The notes beneath the pieces are model-generated. The model ran no database searches. It had not been told where the DNA came from and saw only the letters and a list, made by a program, of their open reading frames with translations. DNA of 64,000 nucleotides from the NCBI GenBank assembly GCA_024803745.1, contig JANJXV010000024.1, positions 20,717,927 through 20,781,926 of the forward strand. Direction: 5' to 3'. The translations under genes were made by a program, and so were the position numbers. This DNA comes from Megascapheus bottae. Its lineage: Eukaryota; Chordata; Mammalia; Rodentia; Geomyidae. This document shows positions 1-11,900 of the stretch, in pieces (the stretch's first letter is position 1; every line of letters begins with the position of its first letter).

Positions 1-98
1 CGGTGGAGGATAGAAGGAGTGTTCCCTCTCGTCTCGAGGTTTGGGATGACTTACTGCATGGAAATGAAGCAAGCCGTTTCTCATGCTTTGTCTCCTAG

Positions 99-243
99 TG
101 CTGGTGGTGGTGTTCATATTCAGCCCCGGTACAGACAGCGTCCTCAGCTGACCAGCTCCCAGGTGTTCCAGGGCGAGTTCTTCAGTGCACTCACGTGGTT
201 TTGGATTTTCTGGCGCTTATGGCATGAGCCGGAAGCTGTTATG
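99..243 (+). CDS. NDUFB2: NDUFB2 exon 2
   Basis: The acceptor is 'tgctttgtctcctag' ending at 98 and the donor is 'atg|gtaagt' at 243/244. The exon begins with the last base of a split His codon (AGGGVHI follows) and ends on a complete codon. It encodes the transmembrane segment rich in Trp and Phe. An open frame runs upstream of 99 into intron 1, but that part is intronic read-through. Confidence 0.93.
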
Positions 244-1509
244 GTAAGTCCAGAAGAAGGGTTCTGGTCCTTTTATGCACAGGGAAGGGGAGGATAGATC
301 AGTAGCGTAGCTTGCTTATTCTTGTGTTTGTAGACCATTTTCCTGCCTGAGTGTATCTCTTCAGTACAGTATTGTCCTGTGTGTGGGCAGGAGTCCCACT
401 ACTTAGTGAATATATATGGTCCTTGGACCTGTCTTGTGGTTGGTTCTTCCTTCCATATGTGGGAGATTAGAAACTGATTTTCTTTCTGAACTACAGGTTC
501 ACTGGTAGGTTGCATTTCACACTTAATGGGTGTTCAGTGTGAATTTACTTGTCTCCAGGAGGGGAATTAGTAATTTTTCTATGATTAATCTCACCTGAGC
601 TTTTATCCAATTTGTGTAGATTGTTCTCTTTTAGGATAGGCAAAAAAAAATCTTCTCTTTAGTATACAAGTGTTAGAAGCATCAAGCATCAGTTTTATTT
701 TTTTATCTCTTTTTGGCTGGTCATGGAGTTTGAACTTAGGGCCTTGGCATTGTCCCTGAGCTTTTTCATGCAAGACTAATGCCCTACCACTTTGAGCCAC
801 TTCTGGTTTTCTGGTGGTTAATTGGAGATGAGTCTCAGACTTTCCTGCCTGGGCTGACTTTGAACTGCAATTCTCAGTTCTTATCCTCCTGAGTAGCTAG
901 GATTATAGGCGTGAGCCACTGGCACTTTGAATGTCAGGTTTCTTAGAGGTGATTGGAGCGTATTTCCCATTTCACACATCCCCATTCACTGCAGAGGTCA
1001 CCTGCCAGGAGTATGGGGTTTGGGGGAGGGGAGGGGAAAATGGTGGAGAGAAATGGTGTTGCCGCCAGAGCTATGCTTCTAAACCTGGATGGCACCTACT
1101 GATGAATCTCACAGGGAAGCCTGGCATGTGTTTGGTACGCAGAGATGCTGAAAACAGGTGGTCTGTTGCTTCCACTCTCCCCTCCCTCCATCACCAGCAA
1201 AGCACTGGCCTAGGCTACTTGCAGATGAAGTGGCTTTTAAAATTCAGGTGGTCACACAGAAAGGACAGACCAACAGTTGTGTCACCAGATTTAACCATTT
1301 GGTCTCATGTTATGTCAGGGGCTGGGCATATGGTGCTTAGCTCGATTACTGTTTTTCTTCTTTCAAGACACCTTTCGAAACTTAGATGCCTTTAGTGCAT
1401 ACCCTGCTTACTTGTTTTTGGATGACTGTCACAGGGTCACTTCACCTATCCTGATCCCTCCCAGTGGACTGATGAAGAGCTGGGCATCCTTCCTGATGAG
1501 GAGGACTGA
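99..1509 (+). CDS. NDUFB2: NDUFB2, NADH:ubiquinone oxidoreductase subunit B2 (3' part of gene)
   Basis: Gene-level entry; the coding exons in the window are 99-243 and 1435-1509. NDUFB2 is a small single-pass accessory subunit of the membrane arm of mitochondrial complex I; it has no catalytic role but is needed for assembly and stability. The visible residues follow the human protein closely: [13 protein letters not shown], then the hydrophobic segment [15 protein letters not shown] (the inner-membrane helix), then the acidic C-terminal tail [20 protein letters not shown] and a stop. Exon 1, with the start codon and mitochondrial targeting region, lies left of the window. Differences from human as I recall it (for example [11 protein letters not shown] for PQLTRSQVFQS) are ordinary divergence. 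No frameshift is seen and introns are kept, so this is the real gene and not a processed copy. Confidence 0.93.
244..1434 (+). other. NDUFB2: NDUFB2 intron 2
   Basis: 1.19 kb intron. It is non-repetitive except for an antisense 7SL-Geo SINE at about 692-925. The long frame over 931-1395 runs through this intron and ends in a different frame from the exon, so it is not coding. Confidence 0.85.
692..925 (-). mobile_element. 7SL-Geo SINE
   Basis: Reads antisense on +: Geo half ('cttgaact..agggcc'-type core) at about 711-805, linker 'ggttaattggagatgag', then the 7SL half ending 'gtagctaggattataggcg' near 910. Nearly full length and diverged. Confidence 0.85.
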
Positions 1510-1525
1510 AAGCCTCTGCAAGAAG
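1435..1525 (+). CDS. NDUFB2: NDUFB2 exon 3 (C terminus, stop, start of 3' UTR)
   Basis: Acceptor '...gactgtcacag' ends at 1434. Coding runs [17 protein letters not shown]... to the stop tga at 1507-1509. The donor 'aag|gtatgc' at 1525/1526 places the remaining 3' UTR in one more exon, as in human NDUFB2. Confidence 0.93.
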
Positions 1526-1639
1526 GTATGCCTCAGTTCCCGTTTCAATTGCTTCTTATGGCACTGAGAATTCAGAGTGGCTTTGAGCTTGCCAGAGCTC
1601 TACCTTGTGAGCCTGTCCTCAGTGCTTTTTGTGTGTGTC

Positions 1640-1735
1640 TTCTTTAGAAGATAGGGTCTGGCCTCTTCATATTTCTTCCCTGTCCCTAGCTTGTGAGTAG
1701 GCACGATTACACGTGTGTGCCACCAAGCTGGCTAA
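1640..1735 (-). mobile_element. Old B1/7SL-derived fragment
   Basis: 'gattacacgtgtgtgccacc' near 1705 is the antisense of a 7SL/B1 5' end; the rest is heavily diverged. It lies in NDUFB2 intron 3. Confidence 0.55.
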
Positions 1736-1931
1736 TATCTTATTTGAAATTCTGATTTACTTTTTGTCATAAATATTTGATTTTTGTACTTTTAATGGTC
1801 TTAAACTGAATATTCTAATAATATGAAGCATTTGAGTTATACCTAATTTCTGCCAGATTTATATATGTGCTGTATCTCTCCAGTTTTGGTATTGTTTTCC
1901 TTTCACTGTGCATTAAAAAAAAAAAAATTAG

Positions 1932-2820
1932 TGGGGCTGCCTAGTGGTAGAGTGCTTGCCTGGCAACCACAAAGATCTGGGTTCTATTCCTCAGTACCAC
2001 ATACATAGAAAAGCCAGAAGTCATGCTGTGGCTCAAATGGTAAAGTTCTAGCCTTGAGAAAGAATGCAAGAACAGTGCTCAGGCCCTGAGTTCAAACCCC
2101 AGGACTTGGAGTGGGAGGATTAGTGTTTCCTAAGTTAGGTTACACATTTAGGGTCCTGTTTATCTATTTCTTGATCTAAGATGTATTAAGATTAGGTAAG
2201 ATCTGGAGGTGTGGGTACCAGGAGGTTGACCTAGTGGTAGAGTGCTTGCCTAGCGTGCACTAAAACCTGGATTCCTTTCCTTGTTACCACATACAAAGCC
2301 AGAAGCAGTGCTGTGGCGCAAGTGGCAGAGCACTAGCCTTGAGGAAAAAGCCCAAGGATAGTTCAAGCCCTAGGACTGGGAAAAAAAAAATTGGGGGACT
2401 AGGAGTTTGGCCTAATGGTAGAGTGCTTGCCTAGCATGCATGAAGGCCTGGATTTGATTCCTTGGTACCACATATATAGAAAAAGCCAGAAATGGTGCTG
2501 TAGCTGAAGTGTTAGAGCTCTAGCCTTGAGAAATCCCAGTGACAGTGTTCAAGCCCTGAGCCCACGCCCAGAACTGGCCAAAAAAAAAAAAAAAAAAAAG
2601 GGGGGGGGTGGGGGGAGGGGGAGAAGTGGAAGAGTGCTTGCCTAGCATGCATGAAGACCTAGGTTCAATTCCTCAGTACCACGTACATAGAAAAAGCTGG
2701 AAATGGTGATAAGGCTCAAGTAGTAGAGCTCAATCCTTGAGAAAGCCCAAAGACCGTGCTTAGGCCAGGGCCTGAGTCCAAGTCCCAGGACTAGCAAAAA
2801 AAGAAAAAAACAAAAAAAAA
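1932..2820 (+). mobile_element. Head-to-tail run of four IDL-Geo SINEs
   Basis: Four same-strand IDL-Geo copies at about 1932-2110, 2218-2390, 2394-2600 and 2625-2820. Each starts with a 'cctagtggtagagtgcttgc'-like core (or a diverged form) and ends in an A-rich tail. Copies 3 and 4 are separated by the A19 tail at 2580-2599 and a G-rich stretch at 2600-2624. A further scrap with Geo-like words lies near 2900-2960. The run fills most of NDUFB2 intron 3. Confidence 0.85.
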
Positions 2821-3297
2821 TTAAGATCTGGAAGATAGAAGTCTGAAGCCAACTCTGGGCAGGAAGTCAAGAGACTCATTTAGTTAATGAACCAAAAAAG
2901 CCAGGCTGGAGATTTGGCTCAATTCGAAGTGGTAAGCAGAGCCTGAGGCCCTGAGGGGGACGGGTATGTAGGATAGGGCGGTAGGAGGGGGAAAATGTAT
3001 ATGACCGCAGAGCAGGCACATTCTGTGCACATTCAGTAGGCTCTTTACCTGCTTCCAGTGCATTTAGGTGGCTCCCAGCACTGGTCCCTCTTTACATCCC
3101 TACAAATTTCCCAGCATTTCCACACATAGACATTTTGTTTTAATGACTAGACCTGCTTTATGATGGGAAGAGTAATTTACTTTGTTTATAAGACTAGTCA
3201 TAAGAACTCAAGACATCTTTGAATAATTGGATAAAGTTAAAGATTTGGATTAGTGAATTTTAGGTTCTTAAAACTTTCCATTTTTGTTTCCCCACAG

Positions 3298-3380
3298 GAA
3301 CCAAGTGAGAAATTTCAAGGAAGTTGGGACTTCATATTGTTTCAAGTTTAAATTAAAAAAAGGCTTGGCCAAGAATGAGG
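3298..3380 (+). other. NDUFB2: NDUFB2 exon 4, non-coding 3' UTR end
   Basis: A strong acceptor ('tttttgtttccccacag', ending 3297) opens a short non-repetitive stretch with the variant poly(A) hexamer attaaa at 3352-3357. Cleavage would fall 10-30 nt downstream. The exon is required because exon 3 ends in a good donor after the stop codon. The 3' limit is an estimate. Confidence 0.68.
3352..3357 (+). terminator. NDUFB2: Candidate NDUFB2 poly(A) signal ATTAAA
   Basis: Common variant hexamer 54 nt into NDUFB2 exon 4, followed by an A-rich run. Confidence 0.5.
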
Positions 3381-3686
3381 AACTGAGTTATGTTTACTAT
3401 CTGTGCTCTCATTGTGGTGTAAGTGGTTTGTGTGTCTCTTCCGCTGATCCTCTGGTACCTCAGGTGAGATAGGGGTTACCTGCATTACCCAGTATGCCAG
3501 TAAGGGACAAGGAAGTTAACTTGCTCAGCATTCACCCACTTGTAAGTGGTGGTTAGTTTGGTTCTAAAGCTCATGCACGGTATCCTATGATCTTCTCATT
3601 CACTGACTCATTTTTGCCATTTACCTATAGCAGTTGGATTCTTGCCCTGAGAGGCTTGGGTATTTTGTTCTGAGTAGCTGTTCAGA

Positions 3687-3890
3687 TTTTTTTTAAGCCA
3701 TTCCTGGGGCTTGAACTCAGGGCCAGGGCACTGTCCCTGAGCTTCTTGTGCTCAATGCTAGCCCTCTACTACTTGAGCTACAGTGCTACTTCTGGCTTTT
3801 TCTGTTTATATGATACTGAGGAACTGAACCCAGAGAGAGCTTCATGCATGCTACGAAAGCACTCTTACCACTAAGCCACATTCTCAGCAC
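3687..3890 (-). mobile_element. IDL-Geo SINE
   Basis: Full-length diverged antisense copy between the two gene ends: T-run, 'gggcttgaactcaggg', then the ID-like half ending 'ccactaagccaca'. It is the last clear full SINE before the depleted BRAF X1 3' UTR. Confidence 0.82.
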
Positions 3891-4271
3891 CATATTACAC
3901 AGAGTATGGTTGTAAGTTAAGAAAAGGAAGCTTATGAAGAAGGAATTTGATAGATGAATGTAATTTTACACAATTGCTAAATTAGAGTATATACTTCAAT
4001 TATGTGGTTATGTGGAGGAAAGCAGTCATATATAAGGTGAAAAATATACATAAAGGGTTATCACCAATATCTGACAAAAGACTTGCCCTACAAGCTGAAT
4101 TCTATGCATAGTATTGTGCAGGAATCTGGACATTATAAAACAAAATGTACATTCCTTAGTCATTCTACTGTCTTCAAGAAATGACTGTCAAAAACCACTT
4201 GCTAATAAAGTTATTACATGTTTAGGTGCTAGACAAATAATCTTGATGAAGACTTCTCCATGCAGTCAATC

Positions 4272-4277
4272 TTTATT
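4272..4277 (-). terminator. BRAF: Candidate BRAF X1 poly(A) signal AATAAA
   Basis: tttatt on + is AATAAA on -. It sits at the edge of the SINE-depleted block, at the UTR length expected from human X1. A second hexamer at 4400-4405 could serve as an alternative site. Confidence 0.55.
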
Positions 4278-6024
4278 ATAGCAATAATTGCATATTCACA
4301 TCAAATACATAGATCTTTTTTGCCTTTTATATATAATACAGAGTTTTTAAATAACTTTACACAGAAATAAATTTCTTCAATCTGATTTTCAACTATCTTT
4401 TTATTTAATTCTCCATGCTTTCTATCCAAACTGAACAATATTTTCCATTATACACATTTACATGAGAAAAACTCCAAAGTACAAACGAAGGGACCTGAGC
4501 AGGAAAGAACCAAGGAGTATCAGGAAGTGGGTATGGGAATTAAAAAAGAAGAAAGACAAGCAAACACCGAAAAAGGCTTAGAGAGACATTATCCATTTGA
4601 CTGAAAATAAATGTCTATGATTTGAAAAATAATCTTTAAAAATAGTTACTCCATTGTAATATTTGTAAAGCAGGTATAGAGAGGTCTGTGGACAAGGAAA
4701 AAGTCCCCATCTTTTTACTGGGCACACACACTCCAGACTTCTTGAGAATGCTTGAGTGGAACTGAAGTGAACTAGACCAGAACCTATGGAAATTGGAGAG
4801 GAATGCATATGCAAGCTGCCATAGGTTTGCAGTGGTGAAACAGGATCCGTAATTCACAGCAGCTCAAACATTTCCCTTCTCCCTCTTAGGACACTTGTCC
4901 TCAGACTGAGTAGTACATGAGAAGGGGGATACACTTTTTCTTGGTGTAAACCAAGGAGCAGTCCAGCTACTGAACAAACAAACATGATGGAAGGTAAAAA
5001 TCAATCTCCTGATCTTAGATCTACCTTAGAAGCAGAAGTGGTAAAGGAAAGGGTCAGGTACTGCGATACAGTCCCTCAAATCAGGCAATATCATGAAGGC
5101 CAAACCAAGACTATACCATGTGGCATGGCCCAAGGAAATAAGAGGACCAATGAATGTTTTCAAACAAAGGAAGAGAAAGGGAACAGCACACACACATACC
5201 TGGTATGTAAACTAATACAACATGAAGATAAATAAGACATAAAGGTTAGCCACTTATGTTGGAAATTAACATAATGAAAAGGCTTATGTTTACATAGCTG
5301 GTTTTAATCAGCTATTGAACATATAAGTGAATTAGGAAGGAATGATTTTTAAAAACTGTTCACAGCTTAGAATAAAAAGCACACTTATTGCACTCGTTTT
5401 ATTTCAGATAACTAAAGTTCACTTCCCATCTTTGTGTTAGTTTCCCCTGTTGTCCAGACTTCATGGCCACCCTATTTTGGTCCATTTCACTTGTTCCTAG
5501 TCTGTGAGCTTGGTTGCTTGTGTTAGTCTTCGACTTCTTACTATGGAAATCATACCCACCAAAACACACACATTCAAGAGGGACCAATTTACTCATCACT
5601 GCCCTCCCCATTCCAGCTCTGTAAACAAGCCCTCCGCTGTGCCTCTTCCAGTATTTCCTGCCTGTCTTCCCTGGGAACCAGCAGTTATGGGTGCTGGATA
5701 ATGTACTTAGCCTGCCAGGAGAAGCAAATGGTTTGCACAAAATTGTTTTCTGACACACAAATGAACACATTTCAGTTTTCTGATTTTAGAGTACTTAAAT
5801 CTACAGAATTCTTTAAAAAAATGCATCAGAAAAAACAAAAACAAAAAAATACCCCAACACATTGGCTGTGTCCTCATGCACAATTGGTTGTATCACTGCA
5901 ATTAGTAAAAACAGCTAAATAAAAGTGAACACAGTGAAGCAGATTTAGTAATAAAAAGTTGGAGTGTGGATAAAGATCTACTTTAATTTATTGAGGTGGC
6001 CACGGTGTTTTAAGATTTCATGAA

Positions 6025-6101
6025 CCGGGATGTGGCTCAGCAGGAGAACCCTTGCCTAACACGTACAAGGGCCTACCTAGCTTCAATCTCTGGCATCACA
6101 G
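6025..6101 (+). mobile_element. ID-like tRNA-derived monomer
   Basis: 'ccgggatgtggctcagcagg' to 'ttcaatctctggcatcaca': a single old ID-like half without Geo, antisense inside the BRAF X1 3' UTR. Confidence 0.6.
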
Positions 6102-9100
6102 AAGGGGGTGGCGTGGGGGGATTTGGGGATTCTGTCCAGTTATCTTCTATAACTAACAAAAATTGGGATTGATTTCAATGTCAATGTCTTTGCCTAAGTG
6201 GAAGTGAGAAAAAGTTACCTGAAATTTCAATAACAAAATGAAGCATACATCTTCTAGGACAAACAAATATATTACCAGCATTTTCAACTTTGCCAGAGTT
6301 AGCAGCACAGTTCACAACCATACTGGCCTCTGCCCTCTTCTCTGGCCAATCTACAAATCAGCGTCTCTGCGGAGACACTACTATCCCTTCTCAGGTATCA
6401 GTAGTGCATCTTAGTATCTCACAGGAGGGTGGTGAGGAGAAAAAAATACACAAAAACGGCACCAAGGAGTGTCTGGTTTTATCCACACAGGCCAGAATCA
6501 GTCACAACTCTAGTGTCCCTTCCCTAAGGACAACTCCAGAAACCGCCCTTTGTGCTCTCCACCATTCGGGATTGATTGGTAGCACGGTCCAACATCACTG
6601 CAAACAAGTCCTACGAGGCGAGTTTACATCACAAATTCTGAAAAACCAGTGTCTAGGTTGGCAGCAGTACTCTGGAAACTAAATTTCATTTTCTCCTTTC
6701 TCACTATCAGTGAGGAAATAGCACATGTGGAACCAACACCACGATTGCTGTCCTGCATACAGTACTTCAACACTGAACCACAGCAGTTTCTTAATATGTC
6801 TGTCAAAGATCTTTGTTGTAGAAAAGTTCCATGCTTTGAAGAACCTATGGGAGTAGAAAAAGGTTTTTCTAGAAATATCACTGAACAGTATTTTCAACCT
6901 AGTTGCTCTATGTGATAAATATAGCTGACTATACTAGGGATTATATGCTTTAAAAAAATAATTTTGTTCACTGAAAATTTACTTGTTTTTTTTTTCTCAT
7001 TTTTTAAAATGTGTTTTGGCTATAAACGCTAGTGCATTTATCTTTACAGTCTAAACTGCACTCTAAAAATATTAACACAGCTGAGTTAAACCAGAGTGGC
7101 TGCTTTCTTCATAAATCACTGATTTCTGCTAAAAATTTTAGCTTTTTTTTTATTGCATCATGAAGGCACAGTAAGATCATTTGGCAAATTGTCAAGGTAT
7201 TTTGCTAGAGCCTCACCTATAGCTTTTTGCTGTAACCTGCACATTAGTTGCTGTTCATTCTCACCTTCCATCTCTGGGTATGGTTTCTATAGCCTAATGG
7301 TTGACACCTGCTGGTCTCAAGCAATGCCAACCTGGACAGAGGGCAACCCTTCTACCCCCTTACCTGGGCAGTCTCTCTGAATGAGTATCTATGAATGTGA
7401 CAAAGCTGTGGCTAACACAGTATGAAGATGTACTATCTTGACAAACTACTGAAAAGTAAAATTCTATCACTGTGAAGTGATACCAGAGCTATTTAACTTT
7501 ATGCAACTGACTTAAGGGTAAGATTCTGAAATGTACCCAACAGATTCCACACTACTTCCTACAACATTCAGATACTCTAAACAGTATCACTGTTTAAATG
7601 TGTAATGCCCTTTAGGACAAAATGAGAGTGCTCAAATATAAGTACACATAAAAGTTCAAATCTTAAATCATCTTCATGTTCTAGAGCTCGTGGCTTTTCA
7701 TAATTTAAAATAAATAACTGTTCATTACCTCATTCTGAGGAGGTAGTTTTTTTTTGTTTTTGTTTTTTTTGAAGTCACCTGAACTCTGCAGTGTTTGAAA
7801 CTGAAGCTAGGTGCTGATGTTTGTGGGAGAGTGGGTGGGGGGCGTGCGGCGGGGATAGCTGTGATTTGGGGAGAGGCACATGGCAGCCTCCACAGTGCCG
7901 GATGAAAACAAGACAATGTTGTGTGACACAGAGCTGGGACTGCACCAAACAAGAATGAGGAAATATTTACAAAGTTTCACTGCTTAAGTTCTTAACTGTC
8001 GTTTCAAAAAGCTTTCTTCTCCAATAATGACATAGCCAGAACATAATTTATACGGGGTTTTCACTTTCTAGAATGTTCTACCAGACCTCGAATACAATCA
8101 GGGACAGGATATTTAGAAACCACAATCTGACAGCTAGTTAAGACTCTTCTTTTAAGGTGTACATAAGTACAAATCATCACATCAGATTTTCTATTCACAA
8201 GTCCCTTCCATACATTTTTTTGGTCCTTATTATTTCAAGGAAAAAAGGTCAATCAGGAATACTACATATTTAAAGTCTTTTATAGCTATTCTCTTACTTT
8301 CCAGAAGGTCTCACTCTCCAACTAAAACCAAAACACATGATGAAAGGCACTACAACTTTACTGACAGATAGATGTCACTGACAGCCTTATGAGCTGGTCA
8401 GAGATGCAGCCACACACTGTCTGTGCAATTACTTATAAAGTGCTCTGCACAAACAAAAGTTTCTTCCTCCTATTTCTTAGGAGCTCAAGTCTACCTATTT
8501 AGGCTAAGGACTAAAACATACAGCAAGGGAAATTCCTTTTATTGTTATTTGTAAACTCAAGAAAAAAAATCTCTTTGATGAATAAGAAAGGTTTAAACAT
8601 TGTTTTGACTTTTAACCTTTCCTTAAAAAAAAAAAATAAAAAAAAAACCCTCAATACCCTGAGCCCAACTCTGAGACAAAGTTTCATTTGATATCACTTC
8701 TGTTCCACCTTCCCAAATAAGATAGCAACACATTCTAAAATGCAAGGAAGACAAATCTGTCACCTTGCAATTGTTTACACAAACATGGAGAATACCCCCT
8801 TTGGTGTGCTGGCTCTGTCCCTGGACACAGGTGGGGTAGGGGGAGGCCTGCACTGAGGCCTGCACAGTAGGCCTCCGGAGCAGGACTTCAACACCTGGCT
8901 GTGTTCTTTTCTAACCAGGACGTAAGATCTAAAGTCAATCTTGCTAAAGGTAGCACAGCCATATTAAGAAGTATCTATGGAGATGCTTCAGGCTTTTCAA
9001 TAAGAGGTGCGTCATGCACAGAGGATTCTTTCATACTAACATAATATTTGTCCATCTTTGCAATTCTAAAAAAACATTTAGGACAATGTTCTGCTTAGAC

Positions 9101-11035
9101 ATCTAGTACAGTTCAAAGTGATTCATAACCACATAACATTTTCTAGTTTTCTAGGTCAATCTTTTGTAAATCTGTGAAATTTCCAGTACTCTGATGCCAA
9201 GTATTTAAGCAAAAATCATCTATCTAATGGTAATTAGTGAACAGGGTGAACTATAGTGGAACCAGGAAAATGTTACATGACCACTTTTAGTTCTCTATTT
9301 TCGGCCCTATGCAATCTCAGGTTCTTGGCTATACCTTCCTTGGCTAAGTCCGCACCTTGTATGATCTGCATTCTGAAATCCTGACAGGCAATCCTAGACC
9401 CCAGTGAGGGAGACACTCCCCATCCGTGGATCCCAGCACTGTCTCTGCTACAATGGTGATTTGCACTGCCCTTTTCATGAAGGCCAAAGGAAGCTAGGGC
9501 TTAGTTATATTTTCTATTTGTGCAAGGGTAAGAAAGATTTAGATTCTCAGTATCACAGTAGCTCTTCCTACAGTAACAAATGCTAGCTTTCACATGTCCT
9601 CTCCCTCAGGCCCAACAGCCCTAACATTTCTGTTTTCTACCTGGGGAATTCAACTGCCAAATCACCTAACCTTTTGAAGACCAGGCTTGGGAAGAAAGGA
9701 AGGAGGAGAATGAATGGAGATACCACTGCTTTTATTTTAGGTTGCATATTTTAGATAAAAGACTGGAAAGAGGATGCAGAATGTAGTATAGAAGTAAGTT
9801 GGAAGAAACAATGAGATTATTAGCAAAGATGTTAGTGTGGATCCAGCAAGTACCATTAATTTAAAAATTATAAATAATTGTCTAAAACTCCCCATGTTAG
9901 GTAGAGAAAAGGACAATGGTCTTTTTTCTTTAAAGTTTATATAATAAAAATACAATTTTCAAGACATATAATTCTGGTGGGAAGTATTATTCCAATTAAA
10001 TCTGAAAATCATTTTCTTTTTAATAAAAATAAAAAGAAACCCGGAAATTAAAACTTGTACCTTACATTTCAATTACATAAATTTTTCACACTCAAAAATG
10101 CTAGTAGGCCGTTTTGGTAGGCTTTGAATTAGATATGCCCATGGCATTTTGTGCCTTGGACAAAATAGCCATGTAAGTACTTGGTGACTGGAAGAGCTTA
10201 GAGGAAGCTATGGACTGTATTTCCTGAGAATTTGCTACATTGTGGAGGAACCAAGTCCCCAGCCCTCATCTCCATTGCTGGACCCAACGAGAAAAGAAGG
10301 CGATGTGTGACACCAGCGCTGTCCAGCTCCCAGGGTTAGGCTCAGCCCCAGTGAGCCAGGCAACCAGAGGCCAAGAAACAGAGGTCAGGAAGAAGATGCA
10401 GCATTTCCTTTTCCTCTGCCCCCAAGTGCAGCTCTTTCTCACTTCTCCACCTGCAGTTAAACCAGACAGCTTCACTGTGACAAAATCTGTCGAGGACTGA
10501 ATATGTGCCATCCAGAAAGGGTATGCTGCATTTTGTTCCATCCCTCAGAAAGTAACTGGTGGTGGCTAGGTGAAAGAGTTCCACAACAAAATCCCAGAAC
10601 AGGAAAGAGAATGATGCTTGGTGATTGAAACTGCCCATCAGACAATCACCCTCATACTGATCTGGTGGTTAGAAGGGCAAAGTTGACTGGCAGACTTTCT
10701 ATAGCACATTTCCCAAGCGGTAGCAGCAGTTTCTTTCCATCATGCCTGACCATCAAAAGGTCAGAATTCAGGGTCTCTCCTTTTTCTTCCTGGGAGTGGG
10801 CACGTGGTTTTTGTGTTGAAGAAGAATACTGGCAGCAGAGAATTCTGGCTCCTAAAGCACTCTTCCCTCTTTTGTTGAATAAGAAATTCCATTCGGTTTC
10901 ACACCAGTTTATGCATTGAAAATTTTGAATCTTAGGGAAAAAAAAGGACTGCAGAACAGAACTGTTTTGATGTTAACAAACTGTATGAACGTAAGACTTA
11001 AAGAAATAAGAGTAGATGCGGCCATGATGGTGTGG

Positions 11036-11058
11036 CTACTTGAAGGCTGCAAATTCTC
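11036..11058 (-). CDS. BRAF: BRAF exon 19 coding tip (X1 isoform C terminus)
   Basis: The acceptor CTCCCTCTACAG ends at 11059. Joined to the internal donor of exon 18, the codons read Y-G-E-F-A-A-F-K and stop TAG (11036-11038), replacing the reference AFPVH. This equals the human BRAF-X1 C terminus. The X1 transcript is a widely expressed BRAF form with a very long UTR in human (established knowledge). Everything downstream to about 4.25 kb would be its 3' UTR. Confidence 0.92.
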
Positions 11059-11578
11059 CTGTAGAGGGAGGACAAGAGCTAATTTTAAAAAAGTTATCTC
11101 AAAGTAGTCTCAAGCAAAAAGCCTCATTTCATCCTCACCAAAAGGCAACTACTTATACATTACAAGCCCAATAACATCATCACTAATCTAAAAACCAAAA
11201 TAGCCGACAACCATGAAAGAACACAAGTATGTATATTTGTGTATAGAACCATGGTTCAAGTCTATCAATCAAATATCAAATCTGCAGGTAATTTCTTGGT
11301 TGGGTTTTACATGTTATGGTTGGATCTGCTGAAAATGCCTGATGAACAAAATCTCTAAGAAATTGCTTGTTCAATTTCTTAGAAATTGCTTGTAGAATAT
11401 TTCTGCCTTCTAAATTATCAGTTTATTTTTGGCTGCCATATTATATGATTATAATTCCATCATCAGGAAGAGAGAATCAGGAATTATCCTCATTGTACAA
11501 AAGATATAATTGTCAAATGATCTGTCCATATCACATATGTGGCAGAAAGAAAGAAATCCAAACCTTCCACTGTCTTTT

Positions 11579-11764
11579 CTTTTTTTTTTTTTTTGCCACT
11601 TGTGGGGCTCGAACTCAGGGCCTGAGCACTATTCTTGGGCATTCTTAAGGCTAGAGCTTTACCACTTGAGCCACAGCACCAATTCTGGCTTTTTATTCTG
11701 TGCATATGTGGAACCAAAGAATCGACCCCAGGACTTCGTACATGCCAGGCAACACCCTGGGCCC
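11579..11764 (-). mobile_element. IDL-Geo SINE
   Basis: Antisense copy with T14 at its left end. It is the first full SINE upstream of X1 exon 19 (BRAF intron 18). Confidence 0.85.
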
Positions 11765-11900
11765 AATTTCACTTTTTTTTATTTAAACAACTATAAATTT
11801 AGGTACATATCACTGAATATAATCTTCTGCAGAACCAAACTTTTTCAATATCCCTGAATTGGGAAGTAACACATTTGGAGCCACAGCTTTATTTCCTGAT

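Larger units (their letters stand above)
4250..11035 (-). other. BRAF: BRAF X1 long 3' UTR (exon 19)
   Basis: About 6.8 kb following the X1 stop, close to the roughly 7 kb known for the human X1 UTR. It carries only one SINE-like scrap (6025-6101), against one SINE per 300-500 bp elsewhere. On - it ends with hexamers AATAAA at 4400-4405 and 4272-4277; the second is the likelier main signal, so cleavage would be about 4245-4260. Short frames here are not conserved products I recognise. The exact end is inferred, not seen. Confidence 0.8.

Noticed and set aside
931..1395. 154-codon open frame in NDUFB2 intron 2
   Set aside because: It crosses intronic sequence, is not in frame with the exons, and its translation shows no recognisable domain.
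4578..10919. Short open frames on both strands within the X1 3' UTR
   Set aside because: No known domain or homology recognised, mostly under 130 codons, and explained by transcription as UTR.
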